This document shows, in pieces, positions 36,724-46,408 of a stretch of DNA of 64,000 bases. The DNA comes from an uncultured Halomonas sp. (GTDB taxonomy: Bacteria > Pseudomonadota > Gammaproteobacteria > Pseudomonadales > Halomonadaceae). The stretch's first letter is position 1, and every line of letters begins with the position of its first letter. Under the pieces are notes generated by a model that saw only the letters and a program-made list of their open reading frames with translations, did not search any database and was not told the DNA's origin. The position numbers and the translations under genes were made by a program. The DNA lies in contig NZ_CANMTQ010000006.1 of NCBI RefSeq assembly GCF_947500835.1, positions 124,001 through 188,000 of the forward strand, given 5' to 3'.

Positions 36724-37158
36724 TCATTTGGCGTAAGGTTTGACGAGTTTCTCGGTGATTTCTTCAACGCTGGCCTTGGAATAGTCCTTGTCGACTTCCT
36801 TGGCCACCATGTCTCGAGTGTTGAAATCCATCTTTTCGCGCAAATGCCCCAGGAACTGCGGCGCGGCAGCAATCACGAAGCTATCTGCCTTGCCTTGGGA
36901 GCGCGCATTTTTCAAGTAATCCGCCACTTCCTTGGCAAAGAACATGGCATGTTTTTCCGAGGTGGCATCATCGTCGCCGGTCTGACGCTGCTGACCACTG
37001 CTGCCGGTCGCAGCAGCGCCTTCTCCACCGGTACGTAGATCACCGGTGTGCTCTCGGCTCTCTGGATGTACCAGATTGTCGATTTCCTGGGTATTGTTGG
37101 CGGCATGAGCAAACACCCGGGCTCGGGCTGCATCGGAAACCACGATATAGGTGGTCAT
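36724..37158 (-). CDS. Host attachment protein family (PF10116-like)
   Basis: A 144-residue soluble protein. Start at 37158 has AAGGAGA upstream. Features: MTTYIVVSDAARARVFAHAA (N-terminal strand), a polar, Gly-rich loop (about residues 40-65) and FVIAAAPQFLGHLREKM, then DKDYSKASVEEITEKLV. The fold resembles eRF1-like domains. The family name comes from Agrobacterium attachment, but in free-living bacteria the role is unknown. Monocistronic with its own terminator. Confidence 0.8.
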   Translation of the reverse strand: MTTYIVVSDAARARVFAHAANNTQEIDNLVHPESREHTGDLRTGGEGAAATGSSGQQRQTGDDDATSEKHAMFFAKEVADYLKNARSQGKADSFVIAAAPQFLGHLREKMDFNTRDMVAKEVDKDYSKASVEEITEKLVKPYAK

Positions 37159-37280
37159 GGCGTCTCCTTTTCTGCTGGTGGTCTATCGTGTCAAACACTC
37201 TAGATAGTTGATGAATCGCTTGCTTTTGGCAAGCGACCCAATCATTTACAAGCTTCGCTTCGAAGGTGACAACGCCGTAA

Positions 37281-38069
37281 TCAGTTCATGTACCAGCCGT
37301 GACTAATGACCATCGACTGGCCGGTCATGGCGTTGGTCGGGAAAGCCGCCAGGAACCAAGCCAGCTCGGCGACATCTTCGATCGTGGTGAACTCCGTATC
37401 CACCGTATTGCCCAGCATGACTTTCTCGACCACTTCTTCTTCGGAGATACCCAGGTCCTTGGCTTGTTCGGGAATCTGTTTTTCCACCAGCGGTGTCTTG
37501 ACGAACCCCGGGCAGATGACATTGGTACGAACGCCGTGCGGGCCGCCTTCCTTGGCTAGTGCCCGCGCAAGTCCCTGGATACCGTGCTTGGCAGTAACAT
37601 AGGCGGACTTCAGCGGACTGGCCTCTTTCGAATGCACCGAACCCATGAACAGGATCGCGCCGGATTTTTGCTTGTACATATGCGAAATCACCGCCTTCGA
37701 GGTCAAGAAAGCCCCATCCAGATGAATCGACAGAAGCTTTTTCCAATCTTCAAAGGGGTAATTCTCGATCTTGTGCACGATTTGAACACCGGCATTCGCG
37801 ACCAGCACATCCACACGTCCCCATTCATCGACGACCTGTTGTACACCGGTATTCACCTGCTCTTCAGAGGTCACATCCATGGCAACCCCAAGGGCGGAGC
37901 CTGGCCCCATCTTGTTCAGCGTCTCCGCGGTGCTCTTGGCGGCCTCCAGGTTCAGATCGGCGAGCGCGACCTTGGCGCCGTCCTGCACATAGCGCTTGGC
38001 AATACCATAACCGATGCCGCTGGCGCCGCCGGTCACGATACAAACTTTGTCTTTCATGCTGATGGTCAT
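37281..38069 (-). CDS. 3-hydroxybutyrate dehydrogenase
   Basis: A 262-residue short-chain dehydrogenase. Rossmann motif [12 protein letters not shown] at residues 14-25, NAGVQ, catalytic Ser in [15 protein letters not shown] and Tyr-Lys in AYVTAKHG. The segment [20 protein letters not shown] and the C-terminus [13 protein letters not shown] are typical of bacterial BdhA/HbdH. It oxidises 3-hydroxybutyrate to acetoacetate with NAD+, the step after PHB depolymerisation, and so pairs functionally with the depolymerase at 5.1 kb. Confidence 0.9.
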   Translation of the reverse strand: MTISMKDKVCIVTGGASGIGYGIAKRYVQDGAKVALADLNLEAAKSTAETLNKMGPGSALGVAMDVTSEEQVNTGVQQVVDEWGRVDVLVANAGVQIVHKIENYPFEDWKKLLSIHLDGAFLTSKAVISHMYKQKSGAILFMGSVHSKEASPLKSAYVTAKHGIQGLARALAKEGGPHGVRTNVICPGFVKTPLVEKQIPEQAKDLGISEEEVVEKVMLGNTVDTEFTTIEDVAELAWFLAAFPTNAMTGQSMVISHGWYMN

Positions 38070-38467
38070 GTGTCTTCCCTTTTGAATGGCATCCTACCCC
38101 GGCGGAGTGGATCTCCTGACTGGGTACGCACCCTATTTTAGATAGTCGTATCCGACCTTCCAGCCCCAACGTTAGTTTACTGATGCGGTGTTCGTCGATG
38201 CGGATATGATTCATGTCCAGTGCAGCATGACAACTACCGTTTTGGTGTGCGCCTTCCCGTTGGAATACATGGACATCGGTATTGGAGCCGATCAGCAGTT
38301 TCGTCGCAATGACATGGCCATGCACGCCTTGCTGTGAGCACTGTGGAAGTCTGATAAATATTACTGAGAACAACTAGTCGTTTCCTGCACGAGGAAACTG
38401 GTAGTATCCCGTTTCGGTTATATGCCGAGTCCTGATCGACCCTATCGACTATTCGGGAGTACTGCCG
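38070..38467. other. 398-bp intergenic region
   Basis: No supported gene. Short open stretches occur on both strands (for example 38177-38338 plus), but none starts properly or matches a family I recognise. It must contain the promoter of 3-hydroxybutyrate dehydrogenase and probably that of the next gene. Confidence 0.4.
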
Positions 38468-38938
38468 ATGGGCACCCTCTTTTCACTGCGCCATCCTTTA
38501 CCACGACGCACCTTGATCTTCTGCCACAGCGTGGCTCAGCTGGGTTGGCTGCTGGGCGGGATCGCCTGGCTTTTCCGTAATAGCCCCTTCATGACCTCTG
38601 CAACCTGGCTAGATGCCTGGCCTACCCTGGTGTTCGGTGCGGCCATGATATTACTGGCCATGGTGGGTACCCGCCTGATCGGCGAGTTTTTGATGCTGCC
38701 TTATCATGTGAGGCATCAGCTGCAGGGGCTTTTGCCCGGTTCAGTGGTGACTCGCTCTTTCGAGCGGCGCCCGGGCATGTACGATCCAGCCGATGCCTGG
38801 GTCAATGAGGTCAAGCCGGTACCGGAAGACGAAGGTGTGGTTGGCGATGCCCGCGTGCTGGAGCCGCGTCGCAAGCTGACCCCGCGAAACACGGCCGAGA
38901 ACCCTGACGCGAATCGCCAGGGCACAAGTTTTCAATGA
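38468..38938 (+). CDS. Small membrane protein, possibly DUF4282-like
   Basis: A 156-residue protein with two TM helices (about 20-38 and 52-74) followed by the motif GTRLIGEFLMLPYHVRHQL, which recalls the R..E...F end of DUF4282 proteins. The last 75 residues are polar and probably cytoplasmic. Function unknown. The stop is followed directly by the convergent speE stop, with no gap. Confidence 0.6.
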   Translation: MGTLFSLRHPLPRRTLIFCHSVAQLGWLLGGIAWLFRNSPFMTSATWLDAWPTLVFGAAMILLAMVGTRLIGEFLMLPYHVRHQLQGLLPGSVVTRSFERRPGMYDPADAWVNEVKPVPEDEGVVGDARVLEPRRKLTPRNTAENPDANRQGTSFQ

Positions 38939-39802
38939 TTAACCTTTCAAGATACGGCGCATGAAGGGCGGCAGCGCAAGCGCTCCGCGATGAATCGCTG
39001 CGCTGTAGTAGTCCAGCGCAAGACCGGTATTGCTGGCAGCGTCTTCCCGGAAAGCATTTACATCGACACCCTTGCCCGCCAGGGTGGCGCTCCACCAGCC
39101 GGAAGGATAGACCGGCTGCGGAAACGGCAGTGTGGCGACGCTATCGAAACCGGCTTTCTTCATGTCCTCGCGCAGCTCACGAATGATGCTGCCGCTGTGA
39201 TAGAGCGGCGACTCGCTCTGCTGCACCATCACCCCGCCCTCGCGAAGCAGGCGGTGGCACTTGGCCAGGAAATCGACCTTGAACAGCCCTTCGGCGGGGC
39301 CGACCGGATCGGTGGAGTCGATGATGATCACATCGACGCTACCCTCTGAGGCCGCATCCACCCACTTGACGCCATCCTCGAACAGTAGCTCGGCGCGTGG
39401 ATCGCCATTGGATTCGGTCAGCGCCGGGAAGAAGCGTTCGGACGCCTTGGTGACTTCTTCATCGATGTCGATCTGGGTGACCTTCTCCACGCCTGGATGC
39501 TTCAACACCTCCCGCAGAGTGCCGCAATCGCCACCACCGATGATTACCACTCGCCTGGGGTCGGCATGGGTGAACAGCGCCGGATGCGCCATCATCTCGT
39601 GATAGAGGAAGTTGTCCCGATCCGTGAGCATCACGCAGCCATCAAGCAGCATCAGGTTGCCATAGGTCTCCGTGGCATAGACCTCGAGGTGCTGATAGGC
39701 GCTCTTCACATCGTGGAGTTTATCGGTGACCTTGAGCGAGAAGGCGCTGCCTTCGCTTGAAAATATTTCCGTGAACCAGCTGTCGTCGAGTCGTTCGCTC
39801 AT
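38939..39802 (-). CDS. speE: Spermidine synthase
   Basis: A 287-residue aminopropyltransferase making spermidine from putrescine and decarboxylated SAM. Motifs: YQHLEVYATETYGNLMLLDG, the nucleotide-binding GGGDCGTLREVLKH, IDIDEEV, the catalytic DSTDPVGPAEGLF and PQPVYPSGWWSATL. Length is standard. It is followed (22 nt upstream on the DNA, minus strand) by a VanZ-like gene. A polyamine-synthesis gene here is of interest given the polyamine-sensing cluster 9 kb away. Confidence 0.95.
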   Translation of the reverse strand: MSERLDDSWFTEIFSSEGSAFSLKVTDKLHDVKSAYQHLEVYATETYGNLMLLDGCVMLTDRDNFLYHEMMAHPALFTHADPRRVVIIGGGDCGTLREVLKHPGVEKVTQIDIDEEVTKASERFFPALTESNGDPRAELLFEDGVKWVDAASEGSVDVIIIDSTDPVGPAEGLFKVDFLAKCHRLLREGGVMVQQSESPLYHSGSIIRELREDMKKAGFDSVATLPFPQPVYPSGWWSATLAGKGVDVNAFREDAASNTGLALDYYSAAIHRGALALPPFMRRILKG

Positions 39803-39824
39803 AGGATGTCCTTGCGGTAGTTCT

Positions 39825-40208
39825 TTAAAAATAGCTCTTTGAAGGGAGACGGTCGGTCAGAAAATGGCGAAGGGCCGCAAGCAGCAGCACTGCCAGCGCC
39901 GCGCCCAGCGCATTGGCCAGCATGTCTTGGGGATCGCCCCCGTAGCGCCCGGGGGCAATGATCTGAGCATATTCGATGATCACGCCATAGCCTGACACCA
40001 CCAGCCAGACGAGCCACAAGCGCAGCCCAGCAAGCCCAGTCAATATGCCAAGTACCCCGTAGCCGAGGAAGTGATTGAGCTTGTCCCAGGGCAGGTTCTT
40101 GGGCATCTCGTCGCCGGGCATGAGGCTGCCCAGCGCGATGGCCAAGGCGGCGGCCAAAGCCAGCAGCGTCCACAGCCACCGCTTTTCGAGCCAGTACCGA
40201 ATCATCAT
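39825..40208 (-). CDS. VanZ-like family membrane protein
   Basis: A 127-residue protein with about four TM helices. Family motif: DKLNHFLGYGVLG and EYAQIIAPGRYGGDPQDMLANALGAA (shown in two parts, second within residues 78-103), typical of VanZ-like proteins. Role unknown. It follows hemE by a single base and precedes speE, forming a likely hemE-vanZ-speE run on the minus strand. Confidence 0.85.
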   Translation of the reverse strand: MMIRYWLEKRWLWTLLALAAALAIALGSLMPGDEMPKNLPWDKLNHFLGYGVLGILTGLAGLRLWLVWLVVSGYGVIIEYAQIIAPGRYGGDPQDMLANALGAALAVLLLAALRHFLTDRLPSKSYF

Positions 40209-40209
40209 G

Positions 40210-41274
40210 TCAACGCTGGTGATACGCCGGGCTCAATTCATGCAGCGCGTCCATGAAGGCAGTGACGTGGTCTGGATCGGTGAACTGACTGATACCGTGG
40301 CCAAGATTGAAGATGTGCCCAGGGCCGGCGCCGTAGCTTGCCAGAACACGGGCTACTTCGGTCTTGATCGCCGTCGGATTGGCGAACAGTACGTTAGGGT
40401 CGAGATTGCCCTGCAGCGCCACCTGATCGCCGACCCGGGCGCGCGCATCGGAAAGCTCCGTGGACCAGTCGAGGCCGATCGCATCGCTACCTGCCTCGAC
40501 GATATGCTCGAGCCACTGGCCGCCGTTCTTGGTGAACAGAATCACCGGCACCCGGCGACCCTCCTGCTCGCGAATAAGCCCCTCGACGATCTTCTTCATA
40601 TAGCGCAGGGAGAACTGCAGATAGGCCGGGGTCGATAGTGCGCCGCCCCAGGTATCGAAGATCTGCACCACCTGGGCGCCAGCACGAATCTGGGCATTGA
40701 GATAGTCAGTAACCGACTGGGCCAGCAGATCCAGCAGCTTGTGCATGGTGTCCGGGTCGTCGTAGAGCATCGTCTTGACGTGACGGAAGTCCTTGCTCGA
40801 GGCGCCTTCGACCATATAGGTCGCCAGGGTCCAGGGGCTACCTGAAAAGCCGATCAACGGTACCCGGCCATTGAGCTCGCGGCGGATGGTGCTGACCGCG
40901 TTCATGACATAATCCAGGTCACGCTCCGCGTCTGGCAGGCTGAGGGCGTCGACTTCCGCAGCACTGCGCACCGGTTTGCGAAACTTGGGGCCTTCGCCGG
41001 TCTCGAAATAGAGCCCCAACCCCATGGCATCCGGAATGGTCAGTATGTCCGAGAACAGGATGGCGGCGTCCAGCGGATAGCGCTCCAGGGGCTGCAGGGT
41101 GACCTCGCAGGCCCTGGCGGTATCCCGACAAAGGTCCATGAAACTGCCGGCTTCGCCTCGTACCTGGCGGTATTCGGGCAGATAGCGCCCTGCCTGGCGC
41201 ATCATCCATACAGGGGTGCGATCCACCGGCTGGCGGGCCAGGGCGCGGAGAAAGCGGTCGTTCTTGAGTTCCAT
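40210..41274 (-). CDS. hemE: Uroporphyrinogen decarboxylase
   Basis: A 354-residue heme-pathway enzyme that converts uroporphyrinogen III to coproporphyrinogen III. The ATG at 41274 ([12 protein letters not shown]) matches family length. Motifs: [16 protein letters not shown], the catalytic Asp region [30 protein letters not shown], and [10 protein letters not shown], then [12 protein letters not shown]. Divergent from ribA with 131 bp between them. Confidence 0.97.
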   Translation of the reverse strand: MELKNDRFLRALARQPVDRTPVWMMRQAGRYLPEYRQVRGEAGSFMDLCRDTARACEVTLQPLERYPLDAAILFSDILTIPDAMGLGLYFETGEGPKFRKPVRSAAEVDALSLPDAERDLDYVMNAVSTIRRELNGRVPLIGFSGSPWTLATYMVEGASSKDFRHVKTMLYDDPDTMHKLLDLLAQSVTDYLNAQIRAGAQVVQIFDTWGGALSTPAYLQFSLRYMKKIVEGLIREQEGRRVPVILFTKNGGQWLEHIVEAGSDAIGLDWSTELSDARARVGDQVALQGNLDPNVLFANPTAIKTEVARVLASYGAGPGHIFNLGHGISQFTDPDHVTAFMDALHELSPAYHQR

Positions 41275-41333
41275 TGATGCCTCGTCAGATCGCGAATTTG
41301 CCGCCATTGTAACGGATGGCGGCTCTCGGCTGT

Positions 41334-41339
41334 TATAAT
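41334..41339 (+). promoter_or_regulatory. Consensus -10 element upstream of ribA
   Basis: TATAAT at 41334-41339, 66 nt before the ribA start. No good -35 at standard spacing was found; TTGTAA at 41307 is 21 bp away. Confidence 0.5.
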
Positions 41340-41405
41340 GCGACTCTTTTCTCTGCGACCGCACCCGCGTCCAATAAGCGTCGCGCGCGTTTACCGAGGT
41401 TCACT

Positions 41406-42041
41406 GTGACGATTCGCTTCATCGCCGCCTCTCAACTACCAACGCCCTGGGCTACCTTCACCATGCATGGCTTCGAGGACGAGGCCACCAGCAAGGATCA
41501 CATCGCCTTGACCCTGGGCGACATCGCCGATGGGCTGCCAGTGCTCGGACGCGTGCATTCCGAGTGCCTGACCGGCGACGCGCTGTTCTCGATGCGCTGC
41601 GACTGCGGCTATCAGCTGCAGGAAGCTCTCAAGCGCATTGCTTTGGAGGGTCGAGGCGTACTGCTCTATCTTCGTCAAGAAGGCCGCGGTATCGGGCTGC
41701 TCAACAAGATTCGCGCCTACCACCTGCAGGATCAGGGCTTCGACACCGTGGAAGCCAACGAGCATTTGGGTTTCGGCGCCGACCTGCGCCGCTACGATCT
41801 GTGTGTGCCAATGCTCGATCATCTCGGCGTCGTCGCCCTCAAGCTGATGACCAACAATCCACGCAAGGTCGATGCGTTGACTCGGGACGGTGTGACCATC
41901 ACCGAACGATTGCCGTTGACCACGGGTCTAAATCCGCATAACGAACACTATCTTTCGACCAAGGCCGGCAAGCTCGGCCATATGATGGCGCTGGACGATT
42001 TCACCCGGGCCGGGGACGAAGACAAGCATCACAAGCCCTGA
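41406..42041 (+). CDS. ribA: GTP cyclohydrolase II
   Basis: A 211-residue first enzyme of riboflavin synthesis. The likely start is GTG at 41406 ([18 protein letters not shown]), with GAGG upstream; the frame upstream of it has no family similarity. Zn ligands are the three Cys in [20 protein letters not shown]; the [16 protein letters not shown] and [11 protein letters not shown] blocks are diagnostic. There is no fused DHBP synthase domain. Confidence 0.95.
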   Translation: MTIRFIAASQLPTPWATFTMHGFEDEATSKDHIALTLGDIADGLPVLGRVHSECLTGDALFSMRCDCGYQLQEALKRIALEGRGVLLYLRQEGRGIGLLNKIRAYHLQDQGFDTVEANEHLGFGADLRRYDLCVPMLDHLGVVALKLMTNNPRKVDALTRDGVTITERLPLTTGLNPHNEHYLSTKAGKLGHMMALDDFTRAGDEDKHHKP

Positions 42042-42087
42042 CCACTGTTATCCGATGCTGCCATTATTCACTTGCACAGGATACTCA

Positions 42088-42771
42088 ATGAGCCGCTCGC
42101 ACCCGGACAACGGCGCTATCAAAGCCAGCGAATACAACGTTGTCGAAGAGCTGCTGCACAGCATCAGCCATGGCATCGGTGCAGTCTTGAGCCTGGCGGG
42201 GGTGGTGATATTGATCGTTCTGGCAAGCCTGGCGGTTCAGGTCGACCCCTGGACCATCGTCAGTGTGAGCCTCTATGGCGCGACGCTGGTGCTGCTCTAT
42301 ACCGCCTCGACAATCTATCATGGCATCCGTCATCCGCGCCTCAAGCGCATCTTCAAGCTGCTCGATCACTGCGCCATCTATGGCCTGATCGCCGGCACCT
42401 ATACTCCCTTTCTATTGGTCAATATGCGCGGCCCCCTGGGCTGGACGCTATTTGGCGTGGTCTGGAGCCTGGCGCTCGGCGGTATCGCGTTGAAGTTGGT
42501 CTGGCCGAATCGTTTTAGCGTGCTGCGGGTGGCGATTTATCTGGTCATGGGCTGGCTGATCCTGCTTGCCGCCGGCGAGATGGGGGAGTATCTGTCCCCC
42601 ACCAGTATTACCCTGCTGGTCGCCGGCGGCGTCACTTACACCTTGGGCGTGATCTTCTATGCCATCCGCGCCATTCCTTATCATCACGCCATCTGGCACT
42701 TGTTCGTGCTCGGCGGCAGCATTTTTCACTACTTCGCGGTGTATACCGCGGTACTGCCGTTCAAGGCCTGA
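42088..42771 (+). CDS. Hemolysin III family (PAQR/TrhA-like) membrane protein
   Basis: A 227-residue seven-TM protein. Start at 42088 (MSRSHPDNG). Signature residues are EELLHSISHGIGAVLS (first conserved His), STIYHGIRHPRLKRIFKLLD, HCAIYGLIAGTYTPF and the C-terminal HHAIWHLFVLGGSIFHYFAV; the His residues are Zn ligands in the PAQR fold. In E. coli TrhA affects membrane energetics. Hemolysis should not be assumed. Convergent with nhaC. Confidence 0.9.
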   Translation: MSRSHPDNGAIKASEYNVVEELLHSISHGIGAVLSLAGVVILIVLASLAVQVDPWTIVSVSLYGATLVLLYTASTIYHGIRHPRLKRIFKLLDHCAIYGLIAGTYTPFLLVNMRGPLGWTLFGVVWSLALGGIALKLVWPNRFSVLRVAIYLVMGWLILLAAGEMGEYLSPTSITLLVAGGVTYTLGVIFYAIRAIPYHHAIWHLFVLGGSIFHYFAVYTAVLPFKA

Positions 42772-42776
42772 TGAGG

Positions 42777-44336
42777 TCAGGTTCTAACGCTTTTTTCGGC
42801 CGTTTCAGGCGTCGAACGTCCCCACAGCTGGCTAAGCAGGTAGGCCAAGAGCAACAGCGTGACCACCCCGGCTCCCAGCGCTGCAAGTGTCGATCCGGTC
42901 AGACCGGCGACAAAGAAGGCGATGATGGCGGATGTCCCTGCGGTCACTGCATAGGGCAACTGGGTACGCACATGGTCGATATGGTCACAGGATGCCCCCG
43001 CCGAGGACAGGATGGTGGTATCGGAAATCGGCGAACAGTGATCGCCGAAGATACCTCCGCTGAGCACCGCGGCGACGGCCAATGCCAGGGGCAGATCGAG
43101 GGCCGCCGCCACCGGCATGGCGATGGGAATCATGATGGCGAAGGTGCCATAGGAGGTGCCGGTGGTGAAGGCCACCACGGCGCCAATCAGAAACAGCAGC
43201 ACGGGGATCAGGCTCGGCGCGATGCCCTGCTGCGCCAGGGTCACGATATAGTCCGCGGTACCCAGTTCCGAGGTGACGCTGCCGATCGACCAGGCCAGGG
43301 TGAGGATGATGTAGACCAGGGTCATGCTTTTAAAGCCGGTGACGACGATCTCCATCGCCTCGCGGAAATCGAAGCGTTTCTGCTGCATGCCCATGGCAAG
43401 GCCCACTATCGATGCCAAAAAGGTTGCGATCAGGATCGACTTTCCCCCCTCGGCCTCCCCTACGGCGGTCACCAGATCGTTCTCGGGAAAATTGCCGGTC
43501 CAAAGGAACAGCGGCGGAATCAGACCCACCAACACGGCAATGGGTACCAGCATGTTGCGCTTGCGAGACGCCAGGCCGGAGGTATCGGCCATCTCGCGGA
43601 CCTCTTCGTCCGAAGGCGGCTGGGCGCCATCCGCCAGCAGCTTGCCAGTACTGCGTGCGCGATGTTCGGCCCGAGCCATGGGTCCGAAGTCCCATTGTGT
43701 GATCACCACCAGCAGGATCATCAACAGGGTCAGCCAGGCATAGAAGTTCAGCGGAATCGTGGTTAGATACATCAGATATTCGGAGCCGGTGATCGCCATT
43801 GCGTTGAGCTGGGTGCCGATCAGGCCCATGACGAAGACCACCCAGGTGGAAACCGGCCCCAGCAGGCACATGGGCGCGGAGGTGGAGTCGACGATATAGG
43901 CGAGCTTTTCCCGGGAGACACGCATGCGATCCGTGATCGGACGCATGACGCTACCCACGGTCAGCGCGTTGAAATAATCCTCGAAGAAGATCAGCACGCC
44001 GAATCCCATGGTGGCCCCTTGGGCGCCTCGGGCGGACTTCACTTTCGTCGAGATACCCTTGGCGATGGCGTCGGCTCCACCGGTGCGCTGCAGTATGGTG
44101 ATCAACACCCCGAACAGGCCACAGTAGATCAGCACGGTGGCGCTCCATTCATCACCAACGCTGGGGATGATGAAGTTGCTGAAACTGGCATAAAGTCCGG
44201 CGGCAGGATTCCAGCCGTTGACCATGGTGGCACCCAACCAGACACCGCAGAACAGGGCAGGAATGACGTTACGGGTCAGCAGCGCCAGCAGAATCGCCAA
44301 CAAGGGGGGTAACAAGGAAAGAAGTTCGAACTGCAT
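42777..44336 (-). CDS. NhaC family Na+/H+ antiporter
   Basis: A 519-residue polytopic protein. Motifs: LLTRNVIPALFCGVWLGA, FGVLIFFEDYFNALTVGSVM, FTTGTSYGTFAIMIPIA and GGIFGDHCSPISDTTILSSA, the last two diagnostic of NhaC-type carriers. Some relatives exchange dicarboxylates or amino acids instead, so Na+/H+ exchange is the leading but not only option. It is preceded by a GST gene whose stop lies 2 nt before its start, suggesting a GST-nhaC operon. Confidence 0.9.
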   Translation of the reverse strand: MQFELLSLLPPLLAILLALLTRNVIPALFCGVWLGATMVNGWNPAAGLYASFSNFIIPSVGDEWSATVLIYCGLFGVLITILQRTGGADAIAKGISTKVKSARGAQGATMGFGVLIFFEDYFNALTVGSVMRPITDRMRVSREKLAYIVDSTSAPMCLLGPVSTWVVFVMGLIGTQLNAMAITGSEYLMYLTTIPLNFYAWLTLLMILLVVITQWDFGPMARAEHRARSTGKLLADGAQPPSDEEVREMADTSGLASRKRNMLVPIAVLVGLIPPLFLWTGNFPENDLVTAVGEAEGGKSILIATFLASIVGLAMGMQQKRFDFREAMEIVVTGFKSMTLVYIILTLAWSIGSVTSELGTADYIVTLAQQGIAPSLIPVLLFLIGAVVAFTTGTSYGTFAIMIPIAMPVAAALDLPLALAVAAVLSGGIFGDHCSPISDTTILSSAGASCDHIDHVRTQLPYAVTAGTSAIIAFFVAGLTGSTLAALGAGVVTLLLLAYLLSQLWGRSTPETAEKSVRT

Positions 44337-44338
44337 GG

Positions 44339-44971
44339 TTATGCCTTGGCCTCATCATGAGCTTGCTGTTCCCGCTGTTGCGCAGACTCTCGAGCCGGCC
44401 TTGCGTTACAGCGCTGAAGATACGCTTGTAAAGCAGCCGGCAACGTCTGTTTGGCGCCTTTCGCCCAGCTCAGGGTATGCCCCAGCATGATATCGCCGAT
44501 GGTGAACTCATCGCCCACCAACCAGCCCTGGCCGTCGAACTCACGTTGCAGAGCCGCCAGCGCCCGCTGGAACTCCCAGGCGGCGGTGGGAATCACGGCG
44601 GGAACGCGGCGCTCCTGGGGTAGAGCGAACTTGTGCTTGGCCTGGGTCCATAGCGGCTGTTCCAGTTCGCTGGCGATGAAGAACAGCCATTGATCGAGCT
44701 TTGCCCGCTTCACCAAATCCCTGGGCATCAATGAGTCTTGCCCATAGCGCTCGGCCAGGTAGCGGCAGATCGCCGCCGACTCGAAAAGCGTCATCTCACC
44801 ATCCTTCAGCGCCGGCACCTTGCCATCCGGGTGATGGGCCAGGTACTCGGCGCCTTGCCCTTCACCGGAAACCAGATCGACATACTGGCAGGCATAGTCG
44901 AGGCCCAACTCCTCGAGGGTCCAGGCGGCCCGCAGCGAACGACTGTTAGGATAGGAATATAGAGTGATCAT
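44339..44971 (-). CDS. Glutathione S-transferase family protein
   Basis: A 210-residue protein with N-terminal thioredoxin-like domain (SYPNSRSLRAAWTLEELGL, HPDGKVPALKDG, LFESAAICRYLAERYG with the cis-Pro and glutathione gamma-Glu site) and a helical C-terminal domain (GDEFTIGDIMLGHTLSW). Substrate unknown. Overlaps closely with nhaC downstream. Confidence 0.9.
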   Translation of the reverse strand: MITLYSYPNSRSLRAAWTLEELGLDYACQYVDLVSGEGQGAEYLAHHPDGKVPALKDGEMTLFESAAICRYLAERYGQDSLMPRDLVKRAKLDQWLFFIASELEQPLWTQAKHKFALPQERRVPAVIPTAAWEFQRALAALQREFDGQGWLVGDEFTIGDIMLGHTLSWAKGAKQTLPAALQAYLQRCNARPARESAQQREQQAHDEAKA

Positions 44972-45053
44972 TGGATGCTCCGGCTAGCGTACGGTGAGCG
45001 TAGTGTAGCCGGTAGTGAAAGGCATGAAAGGCATGACGTTGCCCAGAAAACAA

Positions 45054-45077
45054 AAAAGGCCCTTCGAAGGGCCTTTT
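45054..45077 (-). terminator. Terminator after small secreted protein gene
   Basis: Perfect 24-bp palindrome AAAAGGCCCTTC/GAAGGGCCTTTT; the loop contains UUCG and the minus strand continues with a T-run. Confidence 0.85.
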
Positions 45078-45113
45078 CGTATTCACGATCTTGCTATTTA
45101 TCCACCGCGTTGA

Positions 45114-45410
45114 TTACCAGTCGCTGGCATGACCAACATCAGGCTCCGGGACACCGATATAGTCATTGGTATCAGTGAACTGAGTCTGGTGATTGGTTTG
45201 GTTTGCGATAGAGCGAGCATGCTTTGCGGCAGCATCGCTTTTACCGCTGTAGCGCTGCTGGAAAGTGGTATTCGCCACCTCATCGCTCACACTGCTTTTT
45301 TGCAGCTGCTCACTATTGGCTTGCATGGCTCTTTCGGATGCCAGGCTTGCATGGGCGGCAACCGGCAGTAGTGCAATGGCAAGAGCGGCAATAGTCGTTT
45401 GTAGCTTCAT
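45114..45410 (-). CDS. Small secreted hypothetical protein
   Basis: A 98-residue protein with a signal peptide (MKLQTTIAALAIALLPVAAH, cleavage near AHA) and a GGAAGAG ribosome-binding site. The mature 76 residues are rich in Ser, Asn, Gln, Thr and Ala, without Cys. No family recognised. Flanked downstream by a strong terminator, so a genuine monocistronic gene. Confidence 0.65.
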   Translation of the reverse strand: MKLQTTIAALAIALLPVAAHASLASERAMQANSEQLQKSSVSDEVANTTFQQRYSGKSDAAAKHARSIANQTNHQTQFTDTNDYIGVPEPDVGHASDW

Positions 45411-45577
45411 GATCTCTTCCTCACGTTCGTTTGAATATGTTGATGTTCATTCGATGGGGATCATTATGCTACCTAGCTAATTACTCTGCTAACAAAAATT
45501 GCCAATCATTCCGATTAGTTCTTGCTATCGCATTCTCGAATTTCATAGATTGCCACTTGTGACTGTTTCAGCCAAAA

Positions 45578-45589
45578 CCCCACATGGGG
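45578..45589 (-). terminator. Weak terminator after djlA
   Basis: On the minus strand CCCCA-TG-TGGGG is followed by TTTTGG, directly downstream of the djlA stop. Confidence 0.45.
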
Positions 45590-45597
45590 GCAGGCGG

Positions 45598-46374
45598 CTA
45601 GGCCGCCTGCTGCTGTTCCCGGGTTTTCTTGATCAGGTCGTAGGCATTGCCTATCTCGCGAGTACGCTCCCCCGCCATTTCACGCATGCTCTCGGGTAAT
45701 CCCTTGCCGGCCAGCTTGTCGGGATGGTTCTGGCTCATCAGGCGTCGATAGGCGCGCTTGAGCTCCGCATCGCTGGCATCTTCCTCAACGCCCAGCACGC
45801 GATAGGCATCTTCGAGCGACTGGCCGGAAGTAGCGCCCGGCGCCTGGGCTCCGCCACCGCGCAACATGGCTTCGATCTGCTGAATTTCTGCTTCTGAGCA
45901 TCCTAGCCCCCTCGCTACCCGCAGGAACATCTCGTGTTCCGCGGGATGCACTATACCATCCGCGGTAATAGCGGATAGCTGGACCTGCAGAAACATCTGC
46001 AACAGGGCGCGCTGGCCTCTGGTTACCTGACGCAGGGTGGCCAACTCCGCATCCAGATCGAAATCCGGTGACTTGCCGCGATTGAACGCTGCCTTGGCCC
46101 GTTCGCGCTGTTGATCGTTGAGCCGCAGGCGTTCCCACAGACGCATGGACATCTCGAGTTCGTCCCGGGTGACCTGACCATCGGCCTTGCACAGGCACCC
46201 CATCACGGCAAAGGTGGAATCCAGAAACTGCCCTTGCACCTGCACCAACTTGCCAAGAAGACTCTTGCGCAGACGGCGAACGAGCCAGTAGGCCAATCCC
46301 GCGCCGATCAGCATGCCAAGGAAATCGCCAATCAGATACCCCAGCACGGCGCCGATTATAATCACTATCAGCAT
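45598..46374 (-). CDS. djlA: DnaJ-like membrane co-chaperone DjlA
   Basis: A 258-residue protein. ATG at 46374 (MLIVIIIGAVLG) starts the single N-terminal TM segment with a Gly-rich face; the longer frame overlaps dxs. A TerB-like helical domain spans about residues 50-165 (FAVMGCLCKADGQVTRDELE; DGIVHPAEHEMFL), and the J domain about 185-250 (AYRVLGVEEDASDAELKRAY and the HPD motif in NHPDK). It stimulates DnaK at the membrane. Confidence 0.92.
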   Translation of the reverse strand: MLIVIIIGAVLGYLIGDFLGMLIGAGLAYWLVRRLRKSLLGKLVQVQGQFLDSTFAVMGCLCKADGQVTRDELEMSMRLWERLRLNDQQRERAKAAFNRGKSPDFDLDAELATLRQVTRGQRALLQMFLQVQLSAITADGIVHPAEHEMFLRVARGLGCSEAEIQQIEAMLRGGGAQAPGATSGQSLEDAYRVLGVEEDASDAELKRAYRRLMSQNHPDKLAGKGLPESMREMAGERTREIGNAYDLIKKTREQQQAA

Positions 46375-46408
46375 GATGCTCTCGTCTTGATAGAAATATT
46401 GAATAGCG

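Noticed and set aside
38177..38338. Plus-strand open stretch in the gap before the DUF4282-like gene
   Set aside because: No start codon with ribosome-binding site, an in-frame stop just upstream and no similarity recognised; perhaps a gene remnant but unsupported.
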